A DNA stretch of 64,000 bases from contig NZ_JBDJAW010000041.1 of the NCBI RefSeq assembly GCF_039649665.1, positions 1 to 64,000 of the forward strand. The letters are read 5' to 3'. The notes beneath the pieces are model-generated. The model saw only the letters and a list, made by a program, of their open reading frames with translations. It was not told where the DNA came from and ran no database searches. This document shows, piece after piece, positions 8,076 through 17,900 of the stretch. Numbering within the stretch: position 1 is the first letter of the stretch; the number at the start of each line of letters is the position of its first letter. This DNA is from Microbispora sp. ZYX-F-249. Its GTDB lineage: Bacteria; Actinomycetota; Actinomycetes; Streptosporangiales; Streptosporangiaceae. Made by a program: the position numbers and the translations under genes.

Positions 8076-9406
8076 CCCGTGTACGAAGCGAAGATCTTGG
8101 AGAACTCGTAGGGCGACTGGGGGACGTTGGTGCAGGCGTAGAGCGCGCCGGTGCAGGCGTTGCGGTCGCGGGTCGTCTCCCAGAAGGCCAGCAGGCCGAG
8201 GTGCCTGTCCTTGGCGAAGGCGACGAGCTGACGGGCGTCGTCCTGGTTGTAGATCCGGCCGTCGTCGTTTCGGCCGAGCATCGGCGTTACCCCGACCATC
8301 CGCCACACCTGCGCGTCGGACAGGCTGGGATACAGGCTCTTGAGCTGGCCGAAGGTGCTGCCGGCCGCCTGGACCGCCGCGTCGCCGTAGTCGACGGACT
8401 GGTAGTAGTCCATGGCCATGACGTTGACGGTGTCGAGCCTGACCCCGGCGTCGCGGGCGGACCGCACCACGTTGAGGCCGTCGGCGGTCAGGCCGTTCGG
8501 CAGGACGGGCAGGGTGAGGGAGATCTTCAGGTCGGGGTGGGCCTGCTGCAGCCGGGCGAGCGCCTGGGATCGGCGGGCGATGGACGCGGGCTCGGCCGCC
8601 GCCGATCCCTCGATGTCGAGGTCGATGTATTTCAGGTCATAGGCGGTGACGACGGCGTCGTACTCGGTGACCAGCGCGTTCACGTCCGTGCACGCCTGGG
8701 CGAGCTCGATGCCGGTCGCGCCGCCGAAGGACACCTTGACGTCCCCGCCGCCGGCCCTGATGGCGTCGATCTGGTCCTTCGCCCATTTCTGCCGCGGGTC
8801 GTACGCGTTGAACCACATGGCCTTGCAGCCCGACGCGGTGACGAACGCGAGAGTGAAGCTCTTCAGGCCGGACGCCGCGGCCATCGCGGGCAGGCTCGGG
8901 GTCGGCCAGGCGCCCATGTCCACGTACGGCGCGGTGCGCAGGGCGCCGGGCGCGGGCGGCGGCGGGCTGGGAGAGGTGCTGGGGGACGCGCTCGGTGACG
9001 GGGACGGCGAGGTCGAGACGCCGTCGCACGGGCCGCCGTTCAGCCGGCAGTTCACCGGTTTGCCGGGCCCGCTGTTCACCCAGCCGAACGTCGCCGAGGC
9101 ACCGGGGGCCAAGACGCCGTTGTACTCGCGGTTCCTGAACGTGTAGTGGTCGCCGGAACGCGTCATCAGCGCGTCCCAGTAGGACCCGGCCGTCGAGCCG
9201 GCGGGGAGGTCGAACTCGACCGTCCAGCCGGAGAGCGCGGAGGTCCCCGTGTTGGTGACGGTGTAGCGGCCCTGGTAACCGGAGCCCCAGTCGGAGTCGG
9301 CGGAGAAGACGGCCTTGACCGTCGCGGCCTCGGCGGGCAGCGCGACGAGAGCGAGCGCGACTGCGGCCATCGCGGCGAGCGCCCGCCAGACGTGCTTGAT
9401 CTGCAT
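8072..9406 (-). CDS. Secreted GH18 chitinase with CBM2
   Basis: First gene of the chitinase operon, 444 residues. A signal peptide (1-28, ending PAEA) leads into a CBM2-type module (about 30-125) with the family's paired Trp pattern (GYQGRYTVTNTGTSALSGWTV) and a Cys pair near its end. An SPSPSPSAS linker and GH18 domain follow. Catalytic DLDIEG puts the acid Glu at 266. The barrel is the compact type in which DYYQSVDYGDA lines the substrate cleft. I chose the ATG at 9406 because AGAGG sits eight bases upstream; a GTG two codons earlier is too close to that site. The promoter region to its right holds a 17-nt palindrome. Confidence 0.93.
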   Translation of the reverse strand: MQIKHVWRALAAMAAVALALVALPAEAATVKAVFSADSDWGSGYQGRYTVTNTGTSALSGWTVEFDLPAGSTAGSYWDALMTRSGDHYTFRNREYNGVLAPGASATFGWVNSGPGKPVNCRLNGGPCDGVSTSPSPSPSASPSTSPSPPPPAPGALRTAPYVDMGAWPTPSLPAMAAASGLKSFTLAFVTASGCKAMWFNAYDPRQKWAKDQIDAIRAGGGDVKVSFGGATGIELAQACTDVNALVTEYDAVVTAYDLKYIDLDIEGSAAAEPASIARRSQALARLQQAHPDLKISLTLPVLPNGLTADGLNVVRSARDAGVRLDTVNVMAMDYYQSVDYGDAAVQAAGSTFGQLKSLYPSLSDAQVWRMVGVTPMLGRNDDGRIYNQDDARQLVAFAKDRHLGLLAFWETTRDRNACTGALYACTNVPQSPYEFSKIFASYTG

Positions 9407-9588
9407 GGACACAACCTCTGTCGGGGGGTGAACGGGGAGGTCATGGAATCCGTACGGCCGGCGCCTGACGGAGGCGGCCGATCAGAACGGCACCGGCCGT
9501 ACGGCACTCAAGGGCGTCTGGTGACGGGACGCGGAGGGGAAGAGGCTAGAGGTGAGGAAGGGCCATCGTCGGCTCCCGGGTCGTTCTT

Positions 9589-9605
9589 TTAGGAAAGTTT
9601 CCTAA
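9589..9605. promoter_or_regulatory. 17-nt perfect palindrome, likely sugar-responsive operator
   Basis: TTAGGAAA-G-TTTCCTAA is perfectly symmetric about a central G and lies 183 bases upstream of the first chitinase gene. From memory, this same palindrome was reported as the operator of the ROK-family repressor CsnR in front of Streptomyces chitosanase genes. I infer repression of the chitinase operon by a ROK-type, sugar-sensing regulator that is not encoded in this window. Confidence 0.75.
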
Positions 9606-9677
9606 GAGTTGTACGGATCGTAGCTTCGCGGTCGCGGGTTCACAAGACCCAATTCGACAGCGTTCCTAACGAACCTT

Positions 9678-9703
9678 GTCATCGCTGGTCGGCGCGCGAT
9701 GAC
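9678..9703. promoter_or_regulatory. 8-bp inverted repeat upstream of chitinase operon
   Basis: GTCATCGC and GCGATGAC are exact inverted arms separated by 10 bases, about one helical turn apart centre to centre. The site lies 73 bases beyond the 17-nt palindrome. It may be a second operator of the chitinase operon or a hairpin terminator facing the truncated gene. Confidence 0.4.
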
Positions 9704-10007
9704 GTGTTATGCGCGCGTTAAGGGTCGACTGGCTGTCCGTTAAGGCGGTTATGTCCCTGCGGCACGCTCACCAGCGGTTTCACCGCACTCGGCGCCGCGC
9801 GGCGGGAGGCGGGGCGCGGGCGCGAGGGTCCCGGCGGGACGGGCGCCGGCGGCCAAGCGCGGCCAGCGCGGGAGTGGAGCCGGGGCCGCGCGGGCCAATG
9901 GCGCGGGTTACGGGCCGAGGCTGGATAGTCACGGCAGCACAAGCCGAGGCGGTGCGGGCCGGGCCGCACGCCCGGGCAGCGGAGTGGGCAGCGCGGGCGG
10001 TGCCGGA

Positions 10008-11177
10008 TCAGCGCAGGACGGCCCCCTCACGGACGGCGTGCCGGCCGTCCCTCTGCACGTTGACGAAGTCGACGAGGCCGACCAGCCTCTCCAGTTCGAA
10101 CCCGGCGTCAATGCGGTCCGGGTCGGCGGGGAGGTAGACCGTGAGCAGATAGTGGCGGCCCGTGGCCGCGCCGAGCGCGTCGAGTTGCGCGCGGAACTCG
10201 GTCAGCAGGGCCGTCAGGTTCCGCCTGTCGTCGACGCTGCTGTGGTTGCCCAGGTGCCCCTTGCCGCCGGGCCACTCCCAGTCGACGTCGATGCCGTCGA
10301 AGACGCCGGCCGCGCTGCCCGGCCCGCCCCTGCCGCCGGCCCCCGGCAGGTCGCCCCTGATGTACGCGTCGAGACACGACTTGACGAACCTCTGCCGGCC
10401 GGCGGCGGTCCGCGCGACGTCGGAGAAGTACTTGGAATACGTCCAGCCGCCGATCGAGATCAGCGTCTTCAGGCCGGGGTGGCGGGCCTTCAGCTTCTTC
10501 AGCTGGTTGAAGTTCCCGGCGAGCGGGGCGTCGGGGGGATCGGCCACGCCGTCCAGCGACTCGGCGGCCGTGAAGCCACGCTGGTAGTCGGCCCAGGCGT
10601 CCCCCGCGCCGTCGCCCTGGTCGGGGTCGTTCGGGTCGGGTGCCAGCGGCCGGGTGACCCCGGTGAGACAGGTCAGCGATGCGGGGTCGATGTTCGCGAA
10701 CGCGTAGAGGACGTGGGTCAGCCTGCCCGCCAGCCCGCCGGTCTCGAGGTCGCGCACGGTGGACGTCGCGCCGTACGCGCCGCGCTGCGCGACGTACCCG
10801 ACCCTGATGCGGCCCGGCGAGGGGGACGGCGACGGCGTGACGGTCACCGTGACCGTCACCTCCGGCACGGGAACGGCGTTCTGCACCGTCACGGCGTGCG
10901 CGGTCGCGGCATGCGCGGTGCCCGCTTGCGCCATTCCTGCTTGTGCGGTTGCGGCTTGTGCCGTTGCGGCTTGTGCGGCGCCTGCTTGCGCGGGGGCGAC
11001 CGCTGCCCGCGCCGGCGCGGGGGCGGCCCGCGGTGCCACGACCCGTGACCTGGCCTGGCTGACGGCCGTCGTGCCGGTCTCGGTGGCGCGGGCCGGGCCG
11101 TACCAGGCGACGAACAACGAGGACAGCAGGGCGCTCAGGACCACGACGGTGAAGGCGCCACGCGTGATCGCTCCCAT
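10008..11177 (-). pseudogene. Truncated membrane-anchored GH18 chitinase
   Basis: The product begins with a signal-anchor (residues 8-26) and a low-complexity Ala/Gln region (about 50-95) of AQAATAQA-like units. A GH18 barrel then starts at VGYVAQ near 135. The conserved YAFANI, SIGGWTYS and DGIDVDWEWPGG are all present, with catalytic Glu at 301. The frame ends abruptly after DFVNVQ and 14 unrelated residues. Family members normally continue with a GYDLHG strand and about 100 more residues carrying substrate and barrel-closing contacts. The remaining downstream 300 bases encode no such sequence in any frame. The protein should not fold into a complete barrel. RBS CGGAG precedes the ATG. Ancestral role: chitinase paralogue of the adjacent operon. 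Confidence 0.75.
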
Positions 11178-11464
11178 GGTGGGCTCCGAACAGTGACGAG
11201 CCTCCGCGACGAGGCACGGAGGCGGAAAGAGGAATGCCGCGGGAGCGTAGTGACGTCACCGCCGGACCGACAAGCAGCGGAGTCTTAAGCCGGGATTATG
11301 CGTGGCTCATGTCGCAGGTGGGCGCGTTCCATCGGCACCACCTGCGCATACCCATGGTGCCGCCCTTCTCTGCAAGTTTCACCCCTCGCCCTCGTTCACC
11401 GGCTGCCAGCGTCGTGCCAGTCCCGTGCCAGTCCCGTGCCAGCGCGGGCGGCGAACGTCGGAGC
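11178..11464. promoter_or_regulatory. Divergent promoter region with GTGACGTCAC palindrome
   Basis: This 287-base gap separates the truncated chitinase from the exporter genes. It holds a perfect 10-bp palindrome GTGACGTCAC (11250-11259) and, closer to the exporter, an 11-bp direct repeat. Both could be regulator sites for the divergent genes. No small gene is apparent. Confidence 0.4.
11413..11442. repeat. 11-bp tandem direct repeat before exporter gene
   Basis: CGTGCCAGTCC occurs twice exactly and a third time as its first eight bases, in a head-to-tail array with an 11-base period, ending 22 bases before the exporter ATG. The one-turn spacing would place identical sites on one face of the helix. 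It may be an operator or a slippage product. Confidence 0.55.
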
Positions 11465-12406
11465 ATGACGTACGCGATTGAGGCCCACGGTCTCGTGAAG
11501 AGATACGGCGGCAAGGCCGCGCTGGCGGGGGTCGACCTCGCCGCGCCGCCGGGCACGGTGCTCGGCGTGCTCGGCCCGAACGGCGCGGGCAAGACCACCG
11601 CGGTCCGGATCCTCGCCACGCTCGTCTCCCCCGACGCGGGGCGGGCGGCCGTCGGCGGGCACGACGTGGTGAAGGCCCCGGCGGAGGTGCGGAGGCTGAT
11701 CGGGCTGACCGGCCAGTACGCGTCGGTGGACGAGAAGCTGACCGGGCGGCAGAACCTGGTGATGACCGGGCGGCTTCTCGGCATGAGCCGGGCCGCGGCC
11801 CGGGGCAGAGCGGCGGCGCTGCTCGGGGAGTTCGGGCTGGAGGACGCCGCCGACCGGGCCGCGGGGTCGTACTCGGGCGGCATGCGGCGACGGCTCGACC
11901 TGGCCGTCAGCCTGGTCGGACGGCCGTCGATCGTCTTCATGGACGAGCCGACGACCGGCCTCGACCCACGCGCCAGGGCGGACCTGTGGCGCATCGTGCG
12001 CGAGCAGGTGGCGGGCGGGGCGACCGTGCTGCTCACGACGCAGTACCTGGAGGAGGCCGACCAGCTCGCCGACGACATCGTGCTCATCGACCACGGCGAG
12101 GTGGCCGCGAGGGGAACGCCGGGCGAGCTGAAGGCCAGGGCGGGCGACCGGCGGCTGGAGGTACGGCCCGAGCGCGACGCGGAGAAGGCGGAGTCGATCC
12201 TCGCCGAGGTCACCGGGCTGGCCCCGCATCGCGGGGAGAACGGGCTGCTCAGCGTGCCGCTGCGGGACCCGGCGGTGACCCTGGCCGTGTTCCGGCGGCT
12301 GGAGGAGGCCGGCGTCCCTCTCGCCGAGCACGCCGTCCGCAGGCCCACGCTCGACGAGGCGTTCCTCGCCATCACAGACACCACGACCTCGGGGAGGACG
12401 CGATGA
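11465..12406 (+). CDS. DrrA-type ABC exporter ATP-binding protein
   Basis: This 313-residue ATPase belongs to the daunorubicin-resistance (DrrA) group, which powers ABC-2 exporters for drugs or lipids. Walker A GPNGAGKTT lies near residue 38, the Q-loop region includes TGQYASVDE, and the ABC signature YSGGMRRRLDLA is near 138. Walker B is IVFMDEP and the switch His follows in the VLLTTQY/ADQLADD region. The C-terminal 80 residues match the DrrA regulatory tail ending PTLDEAFLAIT. I chose the ATG at 11465, with GGAG immediately upstream, because the protein begins in the family manner (MTYAIEAHGLVKRYG). The next gene overlaps by ATGA, so ATPase and permease are co-translated. Confidence 0.93.
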   Translation: MTYAIEAHGLVKRYGGKAALAGVDLAAPPGTVLGVLGPNGAGKTTAVRILATLVSPDAGRAAVGGHDVVKAPAEVRRLIGLTGQYASVDEKLTGRQNLVMTGRLLGMSRAAARGRAAALLGEFGLEDAADRAAGSYSGGMRRRLDLAVSLVGRPSIVFMDEPTTGLDPRARADLWRIVREQVAGGATVLLTTQYLEEADQLADDIVLIDHGEVAARGTPGELKARAGDRRLEVRPERDAEKAESILAEVTGLAPHRGENGLLSVPLRDPAVTLAVFRRLEEAGVPLAEHAVRRPTLDEAFLAITDTTTSGRTR

Positions 12407-13248
12407 CCGTCGCACCCGCCGGGACACCGGCACCACCGGCCGACCGCGTCCACGGGGACGCGATGACCGCCGTACCGTCCACGAGCGGGCGCCGGGGCGC
12501 GCTCGCGCAGGGCATGACGCTCGCGTGGCGGAGCCTGGTGCCGCTCGGGAACCAGCCCGGCCGGCTCGTCCAGTTCCTGCTTCAGCCGATCTTCATGGTC
12601 CTGGTGTTCGTCCTGATGTTCGGGGCCATGTCCGGCGACCCCGGGCACGCCGCGCGCTATCTGATGCCCGGCGTGCTCACCCAGGTGTCCCTGATGTCGA
12701 CGATCACCACGGGCATGAACCTCGCCGAGGACATCGGCAACGGCGTGTTCGACCGGTTCCGGGCCATGCCGATCGCCCGCTCGGCCCCGCTGGTCGGCCG
12801 GGTCGCCGCCGACGCGCTGACGACGACGGTGACCATCGTGGTGGCCCTGATCGCCGGGATCGCCGCCGGGTTCCGGATCACGGCTCCACCCGCGGAGGCG
12901 CTGGCCGGCCTCGTCCTCCTGCTGCTGTTCACGCTGGCGCTGAGCTGGGTGTCGGCCTGGCTCGGGCTCAAAGCCAGGTCCGTCGCCTCGATGCAGGGCA
13001 TGGCGACCGCCGTGCTGCTGCCGCTGACGTTCGGCAGCAGCGCGTTCATCCCCCCGGCCAACCTGCCGGGCGTGCTGCGCTGGTGGTCGTCGGTCAACCC
13101 GGTCTCGCACCTGGCCGACGCCGTCCGCGCCCTGCTCACCGGCGCTCCCGTGGGTGCCCACGCCTGGGTCACGCTGGCCTGGGCCGCCGCCGTGACCGTG
13201 TGCTTCGTCCCGCTCGCCGTACGCGCCTACACCCGGAGGATTCGATGA
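12403..13248 (+). CDS. DrrB-type ABC-2 exporter permease
   Basis: This 281-residue membrane partner of the preceding ATPase has an N-terminal polar tail of about 45 residues, then six hydrophobic segments. It follows the ABC-2/DrrB pattern: FLLQPIFMVLVFVLMFG early, the conserved cytoplasmic amphipathic stretch EDIGNGVFDRFRAMPIARSA, and a late NPVSHLADAVRALL. The start overlaps the ATPase stop (ATGA, 12403-12406) and is preceded by GGGGAGG. The substrate could be an antibiotic, a lipid or a product handled by the hydrolase that follows with another ATGA overlap. No biosynthetic genes are adjacent. Confidence 0.9.
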   Translation: MTVAPAGTPAPPADRVHGDAMTAVPSTSGRRGALAQGMTLAWRSLVPLGNQPGRLVQFLLQPIFMVLVFVLMFGAMSGDPGHAARYLMPGVLTQVSLMSTITTGMNLAEDIGNGVFDRFRAMPIARSAPLVGRVAADALTTTVTIVVALIAGIAAGFRITAPPAEALAGLVLLLLFTLALSWVSAWLGLKARSVASMQGMATAVLLPLTFGSSAFIPPANLPGVLRWWSSVNPVSHLADAVRALLTGAPVGAHAWVTLAWAAAVTVCFVPLAVRAYTRRIR

Positions 13249-14920
13249 ACGCCCAGGACGGCAGCCCCGCGAGCCCCGTCCCGGCCGTGCCCGTCCCCAT
13301 CCCCGTCCCCGTACCCGGCTGGGCCCGCGACCTCCCGCCCGGCCGGGACGTGTGGACGCCCATGCGTGACGGCGTACGGCTGGCCGCGACCGTCTGGCTG
13401 CCCGAGCCCCGGGGGCGGCATCCCGTCCTGCTGGCCAGGACCCCCTACGGCAGGGCGCCCTACGGCCCGGGCCTGCGGCTCGACGTCGCCCGGCTGCTGT
13501 CGGCGGGGTACGCGGTGATGGTGCAGGACGTGCGCGGCACCGGCGAGTCCGAGGGCGACCTGCGGTTCCTCACCGGGGAGGCCGCCGACGGGCACGACAC
13601 GGTGGCCTGGGCCGCGCGCCGGCCGTGGTGCGACGGGCAAGTCGGCATGTTCGGCGACTCCTACCTCGGGATCGCCCAGCTCCTCGCCGCGAGCGAACGG
13701 CCGTACGGGCTGCGGGCCGTCGCGCCCTCCGTCTGCCCCGCCGGGCTGCACGACGTGGTGTACGCCGGCGGCGTCCTCAGGCTGGGTGTCGTCCTCCCGG
13801 TCCTGACGACCGTTCTCGGGCCCCTGCAAAGGGCACGCGACGCACGGCGTGAACCGGGAGCAGACGCGGCCGCCCCGGCGGCCCGGCTCGACGAGATGCT
13901 CCGGCGCCTTCCCGTCGACGACCAGCCGGAGATCGCCGGTCTCTTCCCTTCTACGCCGACTGGCTCGCGCACCCCGACCCGTCCGACGAGCTGTGGCGGG
14001 ACGCCGGCCTGGAGGCGCGCTGCGCCACCATCGAGGTGCCGGCGCTGCTGTCCACCGGGTGGTACGACTACTTCCGCGACAGCACCATCCGCACCTACCG
14101 GGCGCTCCGCGACAGGGCCCGCCTCGTCGTCGGCCCGTGGTCGCACGCCCTTCGCGAGCGGACGCCGGCGGGGCGCGACCATGGCGAGCGGGCGAGCGCG
14201 GAGGCCGTCGACTGGACGGGCCTCCACCTCGACTGGTTCGGCCACTGGATGCGCGGCACTCGGCCGACGGACGACGCGAGGGTCCGGGTGTTCGTCACCG
14301 GCGCCCGCGAGTGGCGGGCGATGGCCGGCTGGCCTCCGGAGAGCGAGGCCGTCCGCTACCACCTGGGCGACGGCGGAACGCTCGGGCCGGAGGCGACGCG
14401 GTGCGCCTCCTTCCTGTCCGACCCCGATGATCCCGTCCCGACCATGGGCGGCGACTTGCTGGAGTTCCTCCCGCCGGGGCCGGGGCCGGTGGACCAGCGG
14501 CCCCTCGCCGGGCGGGCCGACGTGCTGCGCCACACGACCGGGCCGCTGCCGTCGCCGCTGGAGGTCATGGGGGCGGCCGAACTGGTGGTGACCGCCGAGT
14601 CCGACGCGGCGTGCTTCACGGTCACCGGCAAGCTCGTGGACGTGTGCCCGGACGGCCGGGAGGAGATCCTCGTGGACGGCGTCGCCGGGGTCGCGGGCGG
14701 CGGCGGGCGGCCGGAAGAGGTCCGGCTCCTCCTCGGCGATCTCGCCCACGTCTTCGGGGCGGGACACCGGGTGCGGGTGGAGGTCGCGGGGTCGAACTTC
14801 CCCAAGTACGCCCGGCATCCCGGCCCGGCGCGGATCACGATCGGCGCGCCGTCCTACCTGCTGCTGCCGGTGGCAGGAAGGCCGAGGTCCTCGCGCGACG
14901 CCGTACGGCCGCGCTCGTAG
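13245..14920 (+). pseudogene. CocE/NonD-type serine hydrolase, frameshifted
   Basis: The frame opens with ATGA overlap to the permease gene and a GGAGGA site, so it is the third member of the exporter operon. The first part encodes the alpha/beta-hydrolase core of the X-Pro dipeptidyl-peptidase/CocE family: RGTGESEG and the nucleophile motif GDSYLG near residue 145. After GLFP near residue 235 the reading continues one frame over (YADWLAHPD, then STGWYDYF and the C-terminal jelly-roll to SYLLLPVAG). Loss of one base, most likely a C in the run at 13945-13950, explains the shift. The rest is intact with normal codon usage, so the break is recent or a sequencing error. The end overlaps the convergent SARP gene by 67 bases. 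Confidence 0.8.
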
Positions 14921-17900
14921 GCGGCGTCGAAGGCCGGGCCCGCCGCCTCGCGCGCCGCCGTCAGCGCCTCGGCGGCCTCGGCGTCCGCCCGCCAGCCCCG
15001 GTGCGCGGCGTCGGCCGCGCCGAAGAGCACCGCCGCACGCTGCGCGTCCTCCCCGGTGAGGGCGATCACGGCCAGCCCGGCCAGCACGCTCGCGAGGACC
15101 GGCGGGTCGGGGGCGGCGCCGAGGGCTTCCAGCGCCTCGTGATGACGCGCCAGCGCGCTGTCGAGGTCGCCCCCGGCCAGCAGCGTCCTGCCGTACTCGG
15201 CGTACGCCGACGCGAGCAACTGCGGGATGGTGAGGTGTTCCCGCAGCAGGGCCAGGGCCTTCTCGTACGCCGCGGCCGCGTCGTCGAGATCGCCCATGCT
15301 CCGCGCCAGCTTCGCCTCGCCCATGCTCACCTGCGCGAGCGCGTACGGCGAGACCGTGCCGGACACGTGCGAGCGGGCGGCCGCGACGTCCGCCGCCGCG
15401 CCCGCGATGTCGCCCGCCCGCAGCCGCAGCTCCGCCATGCGGGTCAGCGTGGAGATCGTGTCGTCCGCGCTGACCCATCCTTCGGTGAGCCCGGCGAGTT
15501 CGTCGATCAGGCCGGCGGTCGGGGCGCCCCGGCCGGCGCGGAGGGTGGCGAGGGTGAGCAGGGCCTCGCTGAGCCCCCAGCGCTCCCCCAGCGCCCGGAA
15601 TGCGCGCACCGCCTCCTCGACGTCCCGTTCGCCGTCGCCCGGCAGGCCGAGCGAGCCGCCTCTGATCATCAGCGCCGAGCCGGCCAGCCAGGGATCGTCC
15701 GAGCCGGCGTACGCGTCGAGCAGCGCGGCCGCCTCCTCCCTGCGCCCGGCCATCGCCGTCACGACCGCCCGCAGGATCAGAAGCATCGGATGCACCGGCC
15801 CCTCGCGCCGGGCCGCCTCGACGAGGTCGCCGAACTCGCGGCGGATCTCCTCCAGCCGGGCGGGCTCCAGCCAGATCGTGCCGAGCCGGGTGACCGTGAC
15901 CGCGAACCGGCACCCGGCGTAGGCGCGCACCAGCCCGGCCGGCGGCTCGGGGACGAGGCCGAGGACCTGCCCGGCCCAGGCGGCCGCGTGCGCGCGATGG
16001 CCGCGCAGCCACCAGTACCAGCTCAGCGCGCCGCACAGGCGCAGCGCTGTCTCCGCCTCGCGGGCGTCGACGGCCCAGCGCAGGGCGGCGTTCAGGTTGT
16101 CCTGCTCGGCCGTGAGCCTGGCCATCCACTCCAGCTGCCCGGCTCCGCGCAGGCGCGGCTCGGCCTCCTCCGCGAGCCGCAGGAAGTGCGCCGCGTGCCC
16201 GCGCCGGTAGCGGCCGAGCTCGCCCGTGTCCGTCAGCCGCCGCAACGCGTACGCGCGGATCGTCTCCAGCATCCGGAACCGGCCGTCGCCCGTCGTCTCC
16301 AGCAGGGACTTGTCGACCAGGGACGGCAGCACCGCCACCACGTCGAGCCCGTCGCCCCCGCATACCGGCTCCGCGTCGTCCAGCGTGACGCCGCCGGCGA
16401 AGACCGCGAGCCGTTCCGCCAGCGTCCTCTCCTCGGGCGTGAGCAGGTCCCAGCTCCACTCGACGACCGCGCTCAGCGTCCGGTGCCGCGGCAGGGCCGT
16501 ACGGCTCCCGCCCGTCAGCAGGCGGAACCGGTCGTCGAGCCGGGCCGCGAGCCGCTCCGGGCCGAGCGCCCTGATGCGCGCCGCGGCCAGTTCGATGGCC
16601 AGCGGCATCCCGTCGAGGCGGCGGCAGATAGTGACGACGTGCGGAGTCGTGTGCTCGTCGAGGGCGAAGCCGGGGCTCACCGCGCGGGCGCGGTCCACCA
16701 GGAGGCGTACGGCGGGGTGCCGGCCCGCCTCGTCGGGGGTGACGCCCTCCGGGGGCAGGCCGAGGGGCGGGATTGGGGCGAGCGTCTCCCCCGGCACGCC
16801 GAGCGGCTCGCGGCTGGTCGCCAGCACGCGCACACCCGGGCAGCGGCGCAGCACGAGCTCGGCCAGGCCCGCCGCGGCGTCGATCACGTGCTCGCAGTTG
16901 TCGAGGACGAGCAGCAGTTCGCGCCCGGAGAGGGAGGCGGCGAGGCGTTCCGCCGGGTCCTGCGGGTCGCGCCGCCAGTCTCCGTCCACGCGGGGTTCGG
17001 CGTCGGCGCCCAGCGCTTCGAGCACGGCCCGCACGACGTCCGCGGGATCCGTCAGGGGAGCCAGCTCGGCCAGCCACGCGCCCTCGCCCCACCCGTTCCC
17101 GCCCCACCCGCTCTCGCCCCACGCGTTCCCGCCGTACCCGTCCGCCTCGGAGCCGCCCACCCCGGCGGCGCCACTCCCGGCGGTGCTTTCTCCGGCTGCC
17201 CGGTTCCCGGCGGCGCCGTTCCCGGCGGCGCGCAGGGCGGTCTCGACAGCCAGGCGCGTCTTGCCCGCTCCCCCCGGCCCGACGACCGTGACCAGCCGGG
17301 AGTCGCGCAGCAGGGCCGAAAGGCGGGCGACCTCCTCCTCGCGGCCCACGAACGTCGTCGGCGGCGCCCACACTCTGCCCCCGCGCCGGCCCGTGCCGCT
17401 GACGGTGCCGCTGGGGTTGTCCCTTCCGGCGTCCCCGCCGGTGTCGCCCACGCCGCCGGCGACGGCATCGGCGGCGCCGTGCGAGCGACGTGCGTGCGGG
17501 GCGGGGCCCGCGGCGGGCGCCGCCGTGACTCGCCCGCGTAGCACGTCGAGGTGGGCGGCCCGCAGCTCCGGGCCCGGATCGACGCCGAGTTCGTCCGAGA
17601 GCGCCCGCCGGACCCGCTCGAACAGGGCCAGCGCCGCCGCCTGCCTGCCCGAGCGCGCGAGCGCGCGCATCGCCAGCGCGGACAGCCGCTCCCGCAGCGG
17701 GTGGGCGGCCACCTCTGCCGACAGGTCCACCTCACGGCCCGCCGCGAGATACGCGGCGGCACGGGCCTCGACCACGGCCAGCCGCCGCTCCTCCAACCGG
17801 GTGGCCGCGGCCGCCAGATACGGCGTCCCGTGCAGACCGGCCAGTGCGGGGCCGCGCCACAACGCCAGCGCCTCGTCCAGCTCCCCGCACACGACGTCGG

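Larger units (their letters stand above)
9407..10007. other. Chitinase promoter region and decayed stretch
   Basis: There is no convincing gene here. The left half (9407-9710) is the upstream region of the chitinase operon, with AT-richer patches, a 17-nt palindrome and an 8-bp inverted repeat. The right half (9711-10007) is very GC-rich. It should encode the end of the truncated chitinase to its right, but none of the three minus-strand frames shows the expected GYDLHG-type barrel sequence. That suggests a deletion joined unrelated DNA to the broken gene. Confidence 0.6.

Noticed and set aside
4744-9592. Several long plus-strand frames over the chitinase operon
   Set aside because: They mirror the minus-strand chitinases, with Arg/Val/Gly/Ala-rich sequence and no recognisable domain.
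13661-17371. Very long open frame antisense to the CocE and SARP genes
   Set aside because: It is a high-GC shadow: no family motifs, Arg/Gly/Pro-rich composition, and it lies over well-supported genes whose codon bias explains the lack of stops.
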